Shown piece after piece: positions 1 to 9,249 of a stretch of 64,000 nt of DNA. This stretch comes from Psychroflexus salis. Lineage in GTDB: Bacteria; Bacteroidota; Bacteroidia; Flavobacteriales; Flavobacteriaceae. Below the pieces are notes generated by a model. It did not search any database, was not told the origin of the DNA, and saw nothing but the letters and a program-made list of their open reading frames with translations. The DNA lies in NCBI RefSeq assembly GCF_014640175.1, contig NZ_BMGL01000009.1, positions 1 through 64,000 on the forward strand, written 5' to 3'. A program made the translations under genes and the position numbers. Position 1 is the first letter of the stretch. Each line of letters begins with the position of its first letter.

Positions 1-1215
1 GCCATCAACAACATTTACTTTCGAATATTCACCAGCCCATCCTGCAGTAGTAATATTCTGTGCTGTCTCGCCATCTGCTAATGCTGGATTAGGAGTAAAT
101 GTAGACCCAGGCCATTGTCCAAACTGGTCTACCAAACATCCAGGTTCTGACAAAGACTCTTGACTAAAGTAAATATTGTCTACATAGGCTGTTACTGCAC
201 CAACTGGTAATCCTGAAATAATTAATTGCTGAATAGAATTACGTGCAGTTAATAAAGGACCTGTTACTAAATCAGGGTTAGCAAAATCTTCTAATGGAAT
301 GTCAAGACTTACCCATTCACCTTGTGGTATATTAAATGCTATTTCTCCCTCAACGGGACCAGCACCTAAATCAACCAACTTTACTCTAAAAGTAGTTGCG
401 TCTGGAGACCATACATCCATATGGAATGTATCCATTTCTGTGGCATCAATAGGATTGGCCACCGTTTCAATACCTGCAAAATCCAAATTAGAATATAGTT
501 TTACATCATTTCCATCTACTAGCACATCGGTTTGTTGAGCTGAAGACCAAGGTGTCAACCAAGTGTCTACTGTAACATCTGTATAAGCATCACTAAATAA
601 ACTAATTACATTAGCTTCATCTTCTGTTGGAGTTGGTGCTTCAGTTGTAGGAGTTGTTGGGGCTGAAAACCCAGACCATGCAAAATTATCTACCATAATT
701 CGTTCTCCAGAAGCATTAGGAATAATTCTAACTAAAATATCGTCTGCATCACTCTGTATAGTTCCTGAGAAAGTAACCCAGTCACTAGCTTCGTTTAGGG
801 ATGAATTGATTATTGGATCAACAAAAACCCAATTTTCGCCTCCATTGATAGAATACTCAAGATTATAATTAGGAAAAGGACTTGCGTCCCATCTTCTTAC
901 CGCAACAGAAAAAACATCAACACCACCCGATGCGATAGTAGCTGTCCATGAAGTAAGATTATTGTTACGTAAACGCCAAGAAAACTCTCCTAGAGCACCT
1001 GGAAATCCATCTTGGTCTCCATTACCCTGTCTTAATGCATCGACCGCAGTAGCTGAAAAAACTCCTTCTGCATAGACGTGATTATCTTGATAACTAGTGA
1101 TGCCACCATCTGGACTAGGAATCCAATTTGCATCATCATCAAAATTAATGGTCGTTGTTTGACCATAGGTTAATATTGCCGAAAAAAGCAATAGAAACAA
1201 CGTAATTTTTCTCAT
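1..1215 (-). CDS. Secreted, carbohydrate-binding-like multidomain protein (partial, runs off left edge)
   Basis: The reading frame is open for 405 codons from the ATG at 1215 to base 1 with no stop, so the C-terminus lies outside the window. Residues 1-18 form a signal peptide (MRKITLFLLLFSAILTYG). Residues about 25-182 look like a beta-jelly-roll extracellular module that ends in VDNFAWSGF. A Thr/Pro-rich linker (about 184-198) leads to a second module that starts ANVISLFSDAYTDV and contains FHMDVWSP and EWVSLDIPLEDF. From memory, this second module resembles repeats in secreted flavobacterial glycoside hydrolases and their accessory binding proteins. A polysaccharide-binding or -degrading role is therefore inferred, and the catalytic part, if any, would lie off the edge. 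It is probably a T9SS substrate, but the sorting domain is not visible. It lies downstream of another T9SS cargo gene and is separated from it by a terminator. Confidence 0.72.
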   Translation of the reverse strand, partial: MRKITLFLLLFSAILTYGQTTTINFDDDANWIPSPDGGITSYQDNHVYAEGVFSATAVDALRQGNGDQDGFPGALGEFSWRLRNNNLTSWTATIASGGVDVFSVAVRRWDASPFPNYNLEYSINGGENWVFVDPIINSSLNEASDWVTFSGTIQSDADDILVRIIPNASGERIMVDNFAWSGFSAPTTPTTEAPTPTEDEANVISLFSDAYTDVTVDTWLTPWSSAQQTDVLVDGNDVKLYSNLDFAGIETVANPIDATEMDTFHMDVWSPDATTFRVKLVDLGAGPVEGEIAFNIPQGEWVSLDIPLEDFANPDLVTGPLLTARNSIQQLIISGLPVGAVTAYVDNIYFSQESLSEPGCLVDQFGQWPGSTFTPNPALADGETAQNITTAGWAGEYSKVNVVDG

Positions 1216-1306
1216 AATTAATAATTTTTAAAATTTTGCATAAATGTAGAAAAAAACTTATAAATTATAGACATTAGTTTAAAATATTTATATTTTAAAG
1301 CCATAA

Positions 1307-1341
1307 TAAAAAAACCTGCTTTAAAAAAGCAGGTTTTTTTT
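1307..1341 (-). terminator. Bidirectional-looking intrinsic terminator
   Basis: A perfect 9-bp stem (ACCTGCTTT, loop AAA, AAAGCAGGT; 1314-1334) is flanked by runs of A on the left and T on the right. It can stop transcripts on either strand. It lies just past the stop of the minus-strand gene 1363-5484 and before the start of the next minus-strand gene, so ending that large transcript is its likely job. Confidence 0.85.
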
Positions 1342-1362
1342 GTAGTAAAATAAATGTATTGA

Positions 1363-4300
1363 TTATTCTTTGATAATCTGAAAAGTTTCAATTTTACCAT
1401 CTATTGTAACTTTCATTAAGTACATTCCTGATGGTAAATCTTGCATTTGTATGCTAGGTGTGTTACTATTAGGTGTTTTAACTCTTAATTTCTGTCCTGA
1501 AATGTTAAACAATTCTATAGATTCAACTAGCTTATCAGATTGAATATTTAAACTTGTTTGTACCGGATTCGGATAGTATGAAAATTCATTTTTACCGAAA
1601 CCTGGCGTTGAAAATGTTTCAGACAAGACATCAAAATCAAGTTCTTCGGGTAATTCACCTTGTCCACCTTGACACGATTGAACCAAGTCTGAAGTTAAGA
1701 TCATATAAAATCCGCCAGTGGTAGATGTAAAAGTAAGACCTGCTAACACAGCACCATCTACGGACGAGTCGAATATTAGCGTCCCATTTTCATTAAAACC
1801 ATCATAAATTAACAACACATCGTTTGAAGCTGTAACATCTTCTAAACTACCAGCATTAAAAATTAAATCTAAATTTTCATCTGCAGTGGAGACAAAAAGC
1901 CATTCTTGTGAATCAAAATTACCGTAACAATATACTTCGTTATGGAATTCTCCAGCTCCAATTTCAATTGGTACAATCGGACTTCTAAATGCTTCTGGTC
2001 CTCTCCACTCACTTGCGTCTTCTAAACTACATATAGATCTTACATAAAATTCATAATCTGATGCAGATTCTAAACCATTCACGATAGTTTCAGGATTTCC
2101 GTTTACTATAACTGATGTAGCACCTTCACTATCTAATTCAAAACCTTCTAAACCATATTGTACTTCCCATGCATCTTCTATAGAATTTAAAGGGTTGGTT
2201 TCCCATGTAAATTCAACATCTTCTATGCCTACAACTACGGCATTAAGATTTAATGGCGCAAAACAATCTGGTGCTTCAATTACTCTAAAGTTATCTACAG
2301 AAAACCATAAATCTGTTGAAGAAATTCTATTTACATAAAAACCAATCTTTACAATTCCTGAGTAACCTGCAAGGGATATAAATTCGGTTTGATCTGGGCT
2401 TGGAATATTAGTGTTGTCATAGGTATTTACTATATTTTGATCACTCCATGTATTTCCACCATCGGTTGAAACTACAACATTTATGGTGTGTAAACCAAAA
2501 TCAGTTACTTGTGGACTATTAATATTACCACCACTAAAAGGCACTAAACTTGTATCATATTGAATTACAAGATCTGTTGTCCCATCTCCTAAATCGATTT
2601 GTTGTGAAACCAACCAAGATGTACCTGTTCCAAAAACATTTATACGGGCAGCTTGACCATTTTCTGTATTAGATGTATTAGCATAATTTCCAGCACCCCA
2701 ACTCCCAAAGCTGTCTGTATCGATGGACATAGAATCTGTCAACTCGCCTACACCTTCAGACCAACATGGCATCAAATCATTCGTATTATAATTAAAATTA
2801 GCATTTTCAAAATCTTCTACAGGTGTTGGGAAATTTTGAGCTTCACATTCTGTAACTACAGTTAATGGACCTGTTAAATCTCCTAACTGATTATCTGCAC
2901 ATTCACTTTGTACATAGAAGTCGTAAGCTGTTGCTGAATCTAAATCTGTAAAATTAACAAAAGTATCCGCTGTTGAACCCGAATCAACTGGAGTAACAGT
3001 TTCAGGATCATCGCCATTATTGTATAATTCCCATTGATAATTAACTGCATTAGGTACAGCATCCCAAGCAAAATCTATAACTGTAGAACCAACAAATGTT
3101 GTTTCTAAACCAGAAACTGCTCCACATAATACTTCTGTGATTTCTAAATCGTATCCTGTAGTTTGTGGTGATGGCCATGTACTAATTACTATATAATAAT
3201 CTTGTCCTCCTGTAAGACTAACTTCAAACTGTCTTATATCAGTATTTGAACTTGCAACTCCATTCAAACATTGGTTACCTATATCTTCACAAGATTCGTA
3301 TACAAAAATACCAGACCAGGTATTTGTTGGAGTCATTGAAACTAAAGCAACCATATCTTCATCTGGCGTGTAAGAATAAACTACATCGTTACCACCCAAG
3401 TAAGGTGATGTTGATCCACATTCTGCTCCTGGTGATCCTTCGTAAAAATCACTATAGTTTGTAGTATCATCTGTTGTAGTGTACGGTAAACTTGGCACTT
3501 CTATTGCTGCTTGACAATTATCTCCAAGTGAAACTGTAGAAAATTCGATAGTAACTAAATCGCCAAAATTATCTGCACCACAAATAGAATTGATAGTTGC
3601 TATATAGTTAGTACCTTCAGTTAATCCAATTGCTTCATACGTAAGTACATTCTGAGCAAGACTTTCTGAAATAAAAGGAGAATCTACCCCCACTTCTTCA
3701 CCTTCATTATAGACTTCTAAAATATATCCATCTGTAGCAGAATCTACTGAATCCCAATTAAAGGTGGCTGTATCTAAACCTGCACTAGCAGAAAAACCTG
3801 TTACATCAAAACATGTTGGTGCTTCATTTATTTCAAATTCGTCTATAGCTATGTCACCACTTGTACCTTCCTTAGTAGTATTGAATCTTACCTGTATAGT
3901 TTGATTTTCAAAACCGCTAAGCGACACTACTGCTTCTAACCAAGCGTCATCTCCATTTTCTTGTTGAGCTCCAGATATACTTAAGATTTCTGTCCAATCT
4001 GTTGATGTAAACTCTTTCGCTTCAACCGTTAATGTTCCGATTGATGTCCCTCTCATATGATAGTAAAAACTAAGCGCGGGTGTTGATAAAGTAGATAAAT
4101 CTATTATTGGAGAAAACAAGAGAGCTTGATCACCATTTGAACCTGCAGAAGACTCTACAAATATATAATTTCCATCACCACTTCTATCTGCTGAAGGACC
4201 TGTTGAAAAACTAGAACCTGTAGTATCTGTTCCCGCTCCCCAGAAAAAATCGGGTGCAGTTGGATTAGCTGACCAGCATGGATCATATTCAGGTTCAGGA

Positions 4301-5484
4301 GAGCTGTTTGTAAAACCACTACCTGGTACCCATGGCAAATCATCAAAACTTTCAAAATAAGGCGCTGAAAAAGTTGAACATAAAGTGGCAAATTGAACAG
4401 GTAAACTTAAGAGACTTATTCCATCTATATCACCGCAATTAGATGTTACGTATACTTGAAAAGTTTCACCTGAAGGCAAACTGGATACAGAAGCTTGGTT
4501 GGTTCCAAAATCTATTAAACCTGATGCTTCCGGTGTATCTACTTCGGGATCTGCTCCAGCAATAAAAACTGACCATTCGTAGCCATCAATTGCATTTGGA
4601 ACTTCATCCCAGCTTAAATCTACTGAGTTTTCTGTAATATTAGAAACTTCTAATCCGTTGGGTGGGATACAAGTTTCTAATGTGGTAAATGAAATTGGAC
4701 TGGTTACATTACTCAATCCATTTCCATCACAATCGGATTGTAAAGTAAGTTTATAATCAGTCTGACCTGAAAGTCCAACAATAGTTGTTGTTGTTTCAGT
4801 TGTGCTTAATGTTTCAGTTACAATAGGTGTTGCTGTTTCAATATCATCTTCTTCTAAATATACATTATAAGTATAACCATTTGTTGCTGCTGCAACTTCA
4901 TCAAAACTCAGATCGGCAGAAACACCAGTTATGTTGTCAATTAAAATAGATGATGGCATTGGACAATCTGGAGCTGGTAAGATATTTACCGTGTAATCGT
5001 GAGTTTCACCCCAAGATGATCCTGGTGTACAGGCATCATTGATATCTGCCCAGCTACCAAACCTACTCATTACCCGCATTCTTGTTACACCTGTAGCTAC
5101 TATATTTGGAATAGTAATTACTCCATTGTGTTGAGCAGCTGAACCTGAAGATTCGAATAATAATTCTGTATCTTCAAAAACTTCATCTCCATTAAAATCA
5201 ATCCAAATTTTACCACTTTGTGTAAATGCACTACCATATACAATTTCAAAATTATAAGGTACGCTAATTTGCATGCCTATTTCTAAAGTAGCATCGTCAG
5301 TAAAGTCTCCAAAAGCATCTGGAGAACAGCCTGTTGCTAAATGGCTAAAACCAGCATCTGGAATACTAAAATCTTCAATTAAATCTGATGCACATCCAGT
5401 AGCATAAGTTGGAACACAATATTGTGCTGAACTTACACCTATACTGAGTAGTACAAAAGTTACAGTTAGTAAAAATTTATTCAT
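1363..5484 (-). CDS. T9SS-sorted cell-surface protein with GEVED and repeated Fn3-like modules
   Basis: A 1373-residue exported protein. A signal peptide (residues 1-20, ending SSA-Q) is followed by a GEVED-type module at about 85-170 (KIWIDFNGDEVFEDTELLF). Five fibronectin-III-like modules follow, most opening with a Cys and a conserved W-D-x-V-P/D-x-A core (for example VDLSWDEVPNAIDGYEWSVF). MAM/jelly-roll-like segments lie between them (near 390-570 and 920-1090), with DIAIDEFEI and WFSVDNFRVIEAPDCF marking their ends. The last about 75 residues are a type A T9SS sorting domain (FSYYPNPVQTSLNI, then SGQKLRV and PSGMYLMKV). The protein is predicted to cross the outer membrane by T9SS and be anchored or released as an adhesin or binding protein. 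No catalytic motif was seen. Terminators bracket the gene on both sides, so it is probably monocistronic. Confidence 0.85.
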   Translation of the reverse strand: MNKFLLTVTFVLLSIGVSSAQYCVPTYATGCASDLIEDFSIPDAGFSHLATGCSPDAFGDFTDDATLEIGMQISVPYNFEIVYGSAFTQSGKIWIDFNGDEVFEDTELLFESSGSAAQHNGVITIPNIVATGVTRMRVMSRFGSWADINDACTPGSSWGETHDYTVNILPAPDCPMPSSILIDNITGVSADLSFDEVAAATNGYTYNVYLEEDDIETATPIVTETLSTTETTTTIVGLSGQTDYKLTLQSDCDGNGLSNVTSPISFTTLETCIPPNGLEVSNITENSVDLSWDEVPNAIDGYEWSVFIAGADPEVDTPEASGLIDFGTNQASVSSLPSGETFQVYVTSNCGDIDGISLLSLPVQFATLCSTFSAPYFESFDDLPWVPGSGFTNSSPEPEYDPCWSANPTAPDFFWGAGTDTTGSSFSTGPSADRSGDGNYIFVESSAGSNGDQALLFSPIIDLSTLSTPALSFYYHMRGTSIGTLTVEAKEFTSTDWTEILSISGAQQENGDDAWLEAVVSLSGFENQTIQVRFNTTKEGTSGDIAIDEFEINEAPTCFDVTGFSASAGLDTATFNWDSVDSATDGYILEVYNEGEEVGVDSPFISESLAQNVLTYEAIGLTEGTNYIATINSICGADNFGDLVTIEFSTVSLGDNCQAAIEVPSLPYTTTDDTTNYSDFYEGSPGAECGSTSPYLGGNDVVYSYTPDEDMVALVSMTPTNTWSGIFVYESCEDIGNQCLNGVASSNTDIRQFEVSLTGGQDYYIVISTWPSPQTTGYDLEITEVLCGAVSGLETTFVGSTVIDFAWDAVPNAVNYQWELYNNGDDPETVTPVDSGSTADTFVNFTDLDSATAYDFYVQSECADNQLGDLTGPLTVVTECEAQNFPTPVEDFENANFNYNTNDLMPCWSEGVGELTDSMSIDTDSFGSWGAGNYANTSNTENGQAARINVFGTGTSWLVSQQIDLGDGTTDLVIQYDTSLVPFSGGNINSPQVTDFGLHTINVVVSTDGGNTWSDQNIVNTYDNTNIPSPDQTEFISLAGYSGIVKIGFYVNRISSTDLWFSVDNFRVIEAPDCFAPLNLNAVVVGIEDVEFTWETNPLNSIEDAWEVQYGLEGFELDSEGATSVIVNGNPETIVNGLESASDYEFYVRSICSLEDASEWRGPEAFRSPIVPIEIGAGEFHNEVYCYGNFDSQEWLFVSTADENLDLIFNAGSLEDVTASNDVLLIYDGFNENGTLIFDSSVDGAVLAGLTFTSTTGGFYMILTSDLVQSCQGGQGELPEELDFDVLSETFSTPGFGKNEFSYYPNPVQTSLNIQSDKLVESIELFNISGQKLRVKTPNSNTPSIQMQDLPSGMYLMKVTIDGKIETFQIIKE

Positions 5485-5571
5485 ATCAAATATTTTTGTT
5501 GAGGGCGTAAATTAAAAAAAAGTTATCATAATCACCTGATATTTCTCTTAAATATTAAATTTTTCTAAATA

Positions 5572-5603
5572 AAAAAGCCAGTAAACTGTTTTACTGGCTT
5601 TTT
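5572..5603 (-). terminator. Intrinsic terminator downstream of fabI
   Basis: A perfect 14-bp stem (AAAAAGCCAGTAAA / TTTACTGGCTTTTT, loop CTGT) lies 22 bases past the fabI stop. On the minus strand it is followed by a U-rich tract. It ends the recN-fabI transcript and insulates the T9SS cargo gene downstream. Confidence 0.9.
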
Positions 5604-5624
5604 GTAGTTGTACTTCTAAATTTA

Positions 5625-6434
5625 TTATTGAAAGGACTCCATCACTTCTTGGCTTACTCCTACATTAGAAAAACCACCATCATGAAATAGATTTTGCATG
5701 GTAACTTTTTTAGTAAGATCTGAGAAAAGAGTTAAAGTGTAATCTGCACATTCATCTGCTGTTGCATTCCCTAAAGGAGACATTTTTTCTGCATAAGCAA
5801 TAAAGCCATCAAAACCTTTTACTCCTTTTCCGGCAGTGGTTGGTGTTGGTGATTGAGAGATTGTATTTACTCTTACTTTTTTGTCCTTTCCATAAAAATA
5901 TCCAAAACTTCTAGCAATCGACTCTAAAAATGCTTTATTATCTGCCATATCGTTGTAATCTGGAAAAACACGTTGTGCTGCCATATACGTTAAAGCCACA
6001 ATACTACCCCACTCATTCATGGCATCTTTTTTATGAAGTGTTTGCATCAATTTATGAAATGACATGGCTGAAACATCTAAGCCTTTGTGTGTCCAATCGT
6101 AATTCTGGTCTGTGTATTTTCTGCCTTTACGAACATTAATAGACATCCCTATGGAATGTAATACAAAATCGAGTTTACCACCTAATATTTCTTGTGCTTC
6201 ATCAATTAATTTTTCTAAATCTTCAACATTGGTAGCATCGGCTGGAATTACTTTTGCATTTGTTTTTTCTGCTAGTTGATTAATTGATCCCATTCGCATA
6301 GCTATGGGTGCATTGGTCAACACAAAACTACCGCCTTCTTCATGCACTTTTTCTGCTGTTTTCCAAGCAATTGAGTTTTCGTCTAGTGCACCAAAAATAA
6401 TTCCGCGTTTTCCTTTTAATAAATTGTATGCCAT
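5625..6434 (-). CDS. fabI: Enoyl-[acyl-carrier-protein] reductase (NADH)
   Basis: FabI reduces trans-2-enoyl-ACP to acyl-ACP, the last step of each fatty-acid elongation cycle, in the cytoplasm. The 269-residue length is usual for the family. The SDR fold shows the FabI-type nucleotide loop GALDENSIAW (residues 15-24). The active-site tyrosines are Y150 and Y160, with Lys at 167, giving the FabI pattern Y-x6-K (YNDMADNK). The following VRVNTISQSPTPTTAG is the substrate loop region. The gene starts 34 bp after the recN stop on the same strand and ends at a strong terminator, so it is probably co-transcribed with recN. The family is the target of triclosan-type inhibitors. Nothing looks unusual. 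Confidence 0.96.
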   Translation of the reverse strand: MAYNLLKGKRGIIFGALDENSIAWKTAEKVHEEGGSFVLTNAPIAMRMGSINQLAEKTNAKVIPADATNVEDLEKLIDEAQEILGGKLDFVLHSIGMSINVRKGRKYTDQNYDWTHKGLDVSAMSFHKLMQTLHKKDAMNEWGSIVALTYMAAQRVFPDYNDMADNKAFLESIARSFGYFYGKDKKVRVNTISQSPTPTTAGKGVKGFDGFIAYAEKMSPLGNATADECADYTLTLFSDLTKKVTMQNLFHDGGFSNVGVSQEVMESFQ

Positions 6435-6468
6435 AATTGTTAAATTTTAGTTGGTAAATATAATTGTT

Positions 6469-8121
6469 TTATTGAAATAAATTTTTTGCGTGTGCAATCG
6501 CTGAAGCCAATTTAGCGTCGCCTCCTAACATTTCGGCTACTTCTAAAATACGTTCGTCTGTACTTAACACCTTGAGTTGCGTAGTTGTTTTACCTGTAAT
6601 TTCTTTCTTAAATACTTTTAAATGTTGTTCGCCTTTACTTGCAATTTGTGGTATATGCGTAATAGAAATAACTTGCAAAAAACCACCCATTGCCAAAAGC
6701 ATGTTTCCAATTTTAAGCGCTACGTCTCCCGAAACACCAGTGTCGATTTCGTCAAAAATTATGGTAGGTAGTTTTTTATGCTCAGCTAAAATATACTTAA
6801 GCGCTAAAGTTAATCTAGAAAGTTCTCCTCCCGATGCAACTTTAGCAATGGGTTTTGGACTACTGCCTTTGTTAGCAGAAAACTTCCAATCCATCTCATC
6901 CATTCCAAAATTATTAGCTTTTTCTGTAAATTGAATTGAAAAATCGAATTGCACATTGGCCATAGATAATTCTTCCAGGTACTTTTTAGCTTTCTGAATT
7001 AAGCTAGGAAATACTTTTTTTCTTTTTTGAAATATTTTTTTACCAATTTGAATTAATTCGTTTTCTGCTTTAGAAATCTGTTGTTCTAAATTAGAAATAC
7101 GCTCCTTTAAATTCCCAGTTTCAAAAACTTCTTTAGCTAAACTTTCTTCTATTTGAAGCAAGCCTTCTAAACTATCTACCTGATGTTTTTTTTGAAGTTT
7201 ATAAATTAACTCTAAACGTTCATTAATTAGGTCTAATTCGTTCGGACTAGCTTCTAATGAAGCATTTAACTTATCTAATTCGAATGATAAATCTTCAGTT
7301 TCTATACTTAAGCTTTTAAATCGCTCCCATAAGTCTGTGTAGGTATTGCCTAAATTGCTTATTTTTTGAAAACGATTTTTAATATCGTTAAGTTGTTGAG
7401 CAATACCGTAGTTTTCGTCTTGTATTGTTTGGTTTGCAAAAGTTAGGTGTTCCTTTATATTTTCTACATTGCTTAGTTCTAGCTGCTCATTTTCTAGTTC
7501 AATTAAATTAATCTCACTTAATTTTGCTTCTTCTAATTCTACTAATAAAAAAGTTTTATAATCCTTTTCTTTTAGTAATTCTGTTTCTCTGTTAGTTAAA
7601 CCTATTAACTCAGTTTGTAAAGATTTAATTTTTTGGTGTTGTTTTTGAAAAGCTATTTTTTCAACTTCCACTTGTGCTAAACTATCAATTAACTGATATT
7701 GATAGTTACTTTCAGCTAAAGAGCGGGTTTCTTGCTGACTATGAATATCGATTAATTCATTACCCAATTGCTGAAGCGTTTGTAATTTAACAGGAGAGTC
7801 ATTTACAAAAGCTCTGGATTTGCCTGATGCTAAAATCTCTCTTCTTATAATAGTATGGGCATCAAAATCTAAGTCTAATTTGGTAAATAATTCCTGTAAT
7901 TGAAGCTCTGTAATATCAAAATTTGCTTCAATTACACACTTATTTTCGTTATTACGTAAGCTAGTTAAGTCTGCACGATCGCCAATAATTAAACCCAATG
8001 CACCTAATATAATAGATTTTCCTGCACCTGTTTCGCCAGTAATAATGTTTAAGGACTTTTTAAAGTCAACATGTACATCATCAATTAAGGCGTAATTTTT
8101 AATAGATAAGCTTTTAAGCAC
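6469..8121 (-). CDS. recN: DNA repair protein RecN
   Basis: RecN is an SMC-like ATPase that helps recombinational repair of double-strand breaks. This 550-residue copy has every hallmark: N-terminal MLKSLSIKNYALIDDVHVDF, Walker A GETGAGKS (29-36), DSPVKL and the Q-rich motif IDIHSQQETRSL, a long coiled coil (about 150-360), the ABC signature ASGGELSRLTLALK and Walker B PTIIFDEIDTGVSG. The start is the family-typical MLKSL. The upstream 227 bp (8122-8348) hold no gene and separate it from the porD-like gene, so a promoter of its own is plausible. fabI follows 34 bp downstream. Confidence 0.96.
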   Translation of the reverse strand: MLKSLSIKNYALIDDVHVDFKKSLNIITGETGAGKSIILGALGLIIGDRADLTSLRNNENKCVIEANFDITELQLQELFTKLDLDFDAHTIIRREILASGKSRAFVNDSPVKLQTLQQLGNELIDIHSQQETRSLAESNYQYQLIDSLAQVEVEKIAFQKQHQKIKSLQTELIGLTNRETELLKEKDYKTFLLVELEEAKLSEINLIELENEQLELSNVENIKEHLTFANQTIQDENYGIAQQLNDIKNRFQKISNLGNTYTDLWERFKSLSIETEDLSFELDKLNASLEASPNELDLINERLELIYKLQKKHQVDSLEGLLQIEESLAKEVFETGNLKERISNLEQQISKAENELIQIGKKIFQKRKKVFPSLIQKAKKYLEELSMANVQFDFSIQFTEKANNFGMDEMDWKFSANKGSSPKPIAKVASGGELSRLTLALKYILAEHKKLPTIIFDEIDTGVSGDVALKIGNMLLAMGGFLQVISITHIPQIASKGEQHLKVFKKEITGKTTTQLKVLSTDERILEVAEMLGGDAKLASAIAHAKNLFQ

Positions 8122-8348
8122 GTAGGTTTATTTTATTTTTCAAAAATACGAAAGGAAAAGCAATTTTATACAACAAAAGAGAAAAGACCACTTACTTCAA
8201 TTTAAGTATGCACAAGTAGTTGTTAGAATCAAGAAAAAAAATCGCTATACGATTAGAAAAAAGATAAAAAGAATGATTATACAATTATAAAAATTAGTGT
8301 AGTTCTACTTTTAAATTTCAGTTAAAAATCAATAATTAAAATGAACCT

Positions 8349-9248
8349 TTATTTAATTTCTTTCCAGAGTCTGTTATGAACGGGGGCCATTTTGTAGAGT
8401 GATTCTTTTATACGGGTAATGTCTCGTTTTGGTCCATCTTTTAAAATCATTTGAATTTCGCCTGCTTTTGCATCGAAAAAGCTTCGAATTAAGGCAGAGT
8501 TTGGTCTTGTTTTATTAACTTCTTCAATTAATTGAATAGCTTCTATTATTTTGTCTTTCCCAGCATCAACATCTTCATACATTATATCTAAACCTTCTCT
8601 ATGATAAACATACAAAGCTTCTCTAAATCTGCTAAAGTTTTGTGCAAGTAAATCGCGGTTAAGGTTAAAGCGGTTAAAATCTCCACTACCGCCTCTACCG
8701 CCCCAACCAGATGCATTGGCAGATTGAGCAGCATTGGCAATTTGTTGTGCTTGTTCGAAATATGCTGTACCACCAAAAGGCTCAAAGGTATCGGCATCTA
8801 AACCTAAACTCGTATTTAAATAGTAAGCAATAACCGACATTAAATTGGTTTCAAATGAGTTGGGGTTAAAGTTTAGAGGCTGAAATTCTGTGTAGCGAAA
8901 TGAAAAACTACGGTCGTTAACATTTAAGATTGGTGTTGAATGGTCTGAACCAAAAACGGGTCTAGACGATTGAAATTGAATACTTCCTGTAAAAAAATCT
9001 GAATCGTAGCTCGTTATCAAAATAAACATACTACAACGCAGTTTTTGGTGATCTTCAAACCGCTTATCGGTCCATTTTTTTTGATTTACAAATTCTTGTA
9101 TTGCTTTTTCTAAGTTATCGAATATAGTTAATTGAAGCTTTCCTGTTTGTTGTGCATCGACGACTACTTGACAATCGAACTCTTGCGCATTTAAACTAGT
9201 TTTTGTGAAGCAAAAAACAAAGATTAAAAAAAGAAGTGTATTTTTCAT
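8349..9248 (-). CDS. porD: PorD-like (DUF4835) exported protein, type IX secretion-associated
   Basis: A 299-residue exported protein with a signal peptide at residues 1-21 (ending LNAQ). The mature part begins EFDCQVVVDAQQTG, then NLEKAIQEFVNQKKWT, which matches what I know of the DUF4835 family. This family is now usually called type IX secretion protein PorD in Bacteroidota. A Gly/Asn-rich stretch lies near 180-195 (GWGGRGGSGDFNRF). The precise molecular role is not established from sequence. It starts one base after the coaBC stop, so it is co-transcribed with the essential omega-coaBC unit. This arrangement is conserved in Flavobacteriaceae as far as I know. The family call is fairly sure; the symbol follows current naming practice. 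Confidence 0.82.
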   Translation of the reverse strand: MKNTLLFLIFVFCFTKTSLNAQEFDCQVVVDAQQTGKLQLTIFDNLEKAIQEFVNQKKWTDKRFEDHQKLRCSMFILITSYDSDFFTGSIQFQSSRPVFGSDHSTPILNVNDRSFSFRYTEFQPLNFNPNSFETNLMSVIAYYLNTSLGLDADTFEPFGGTAYFEQAQQIANAAQSANASGWGGRGGSGDFNRFNLNRDLLAQNFSRFREALYVYHREGLDIMYEDVDAGKDKIIEAIQLIEEVNKTRPNSALIRSFFDAKAGEIQMILKDGPKRDITRIKESLYKMAPVHNRLWKEIK

Positions 9249-9249
9249 A

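Noticed and set aside
6572-6934. 120-codon plus-strand ORF
   Set aside because: It lies entirely inside recN, antisense to the conserved signature and Walker B region; it has no promoter or recognisable domain.
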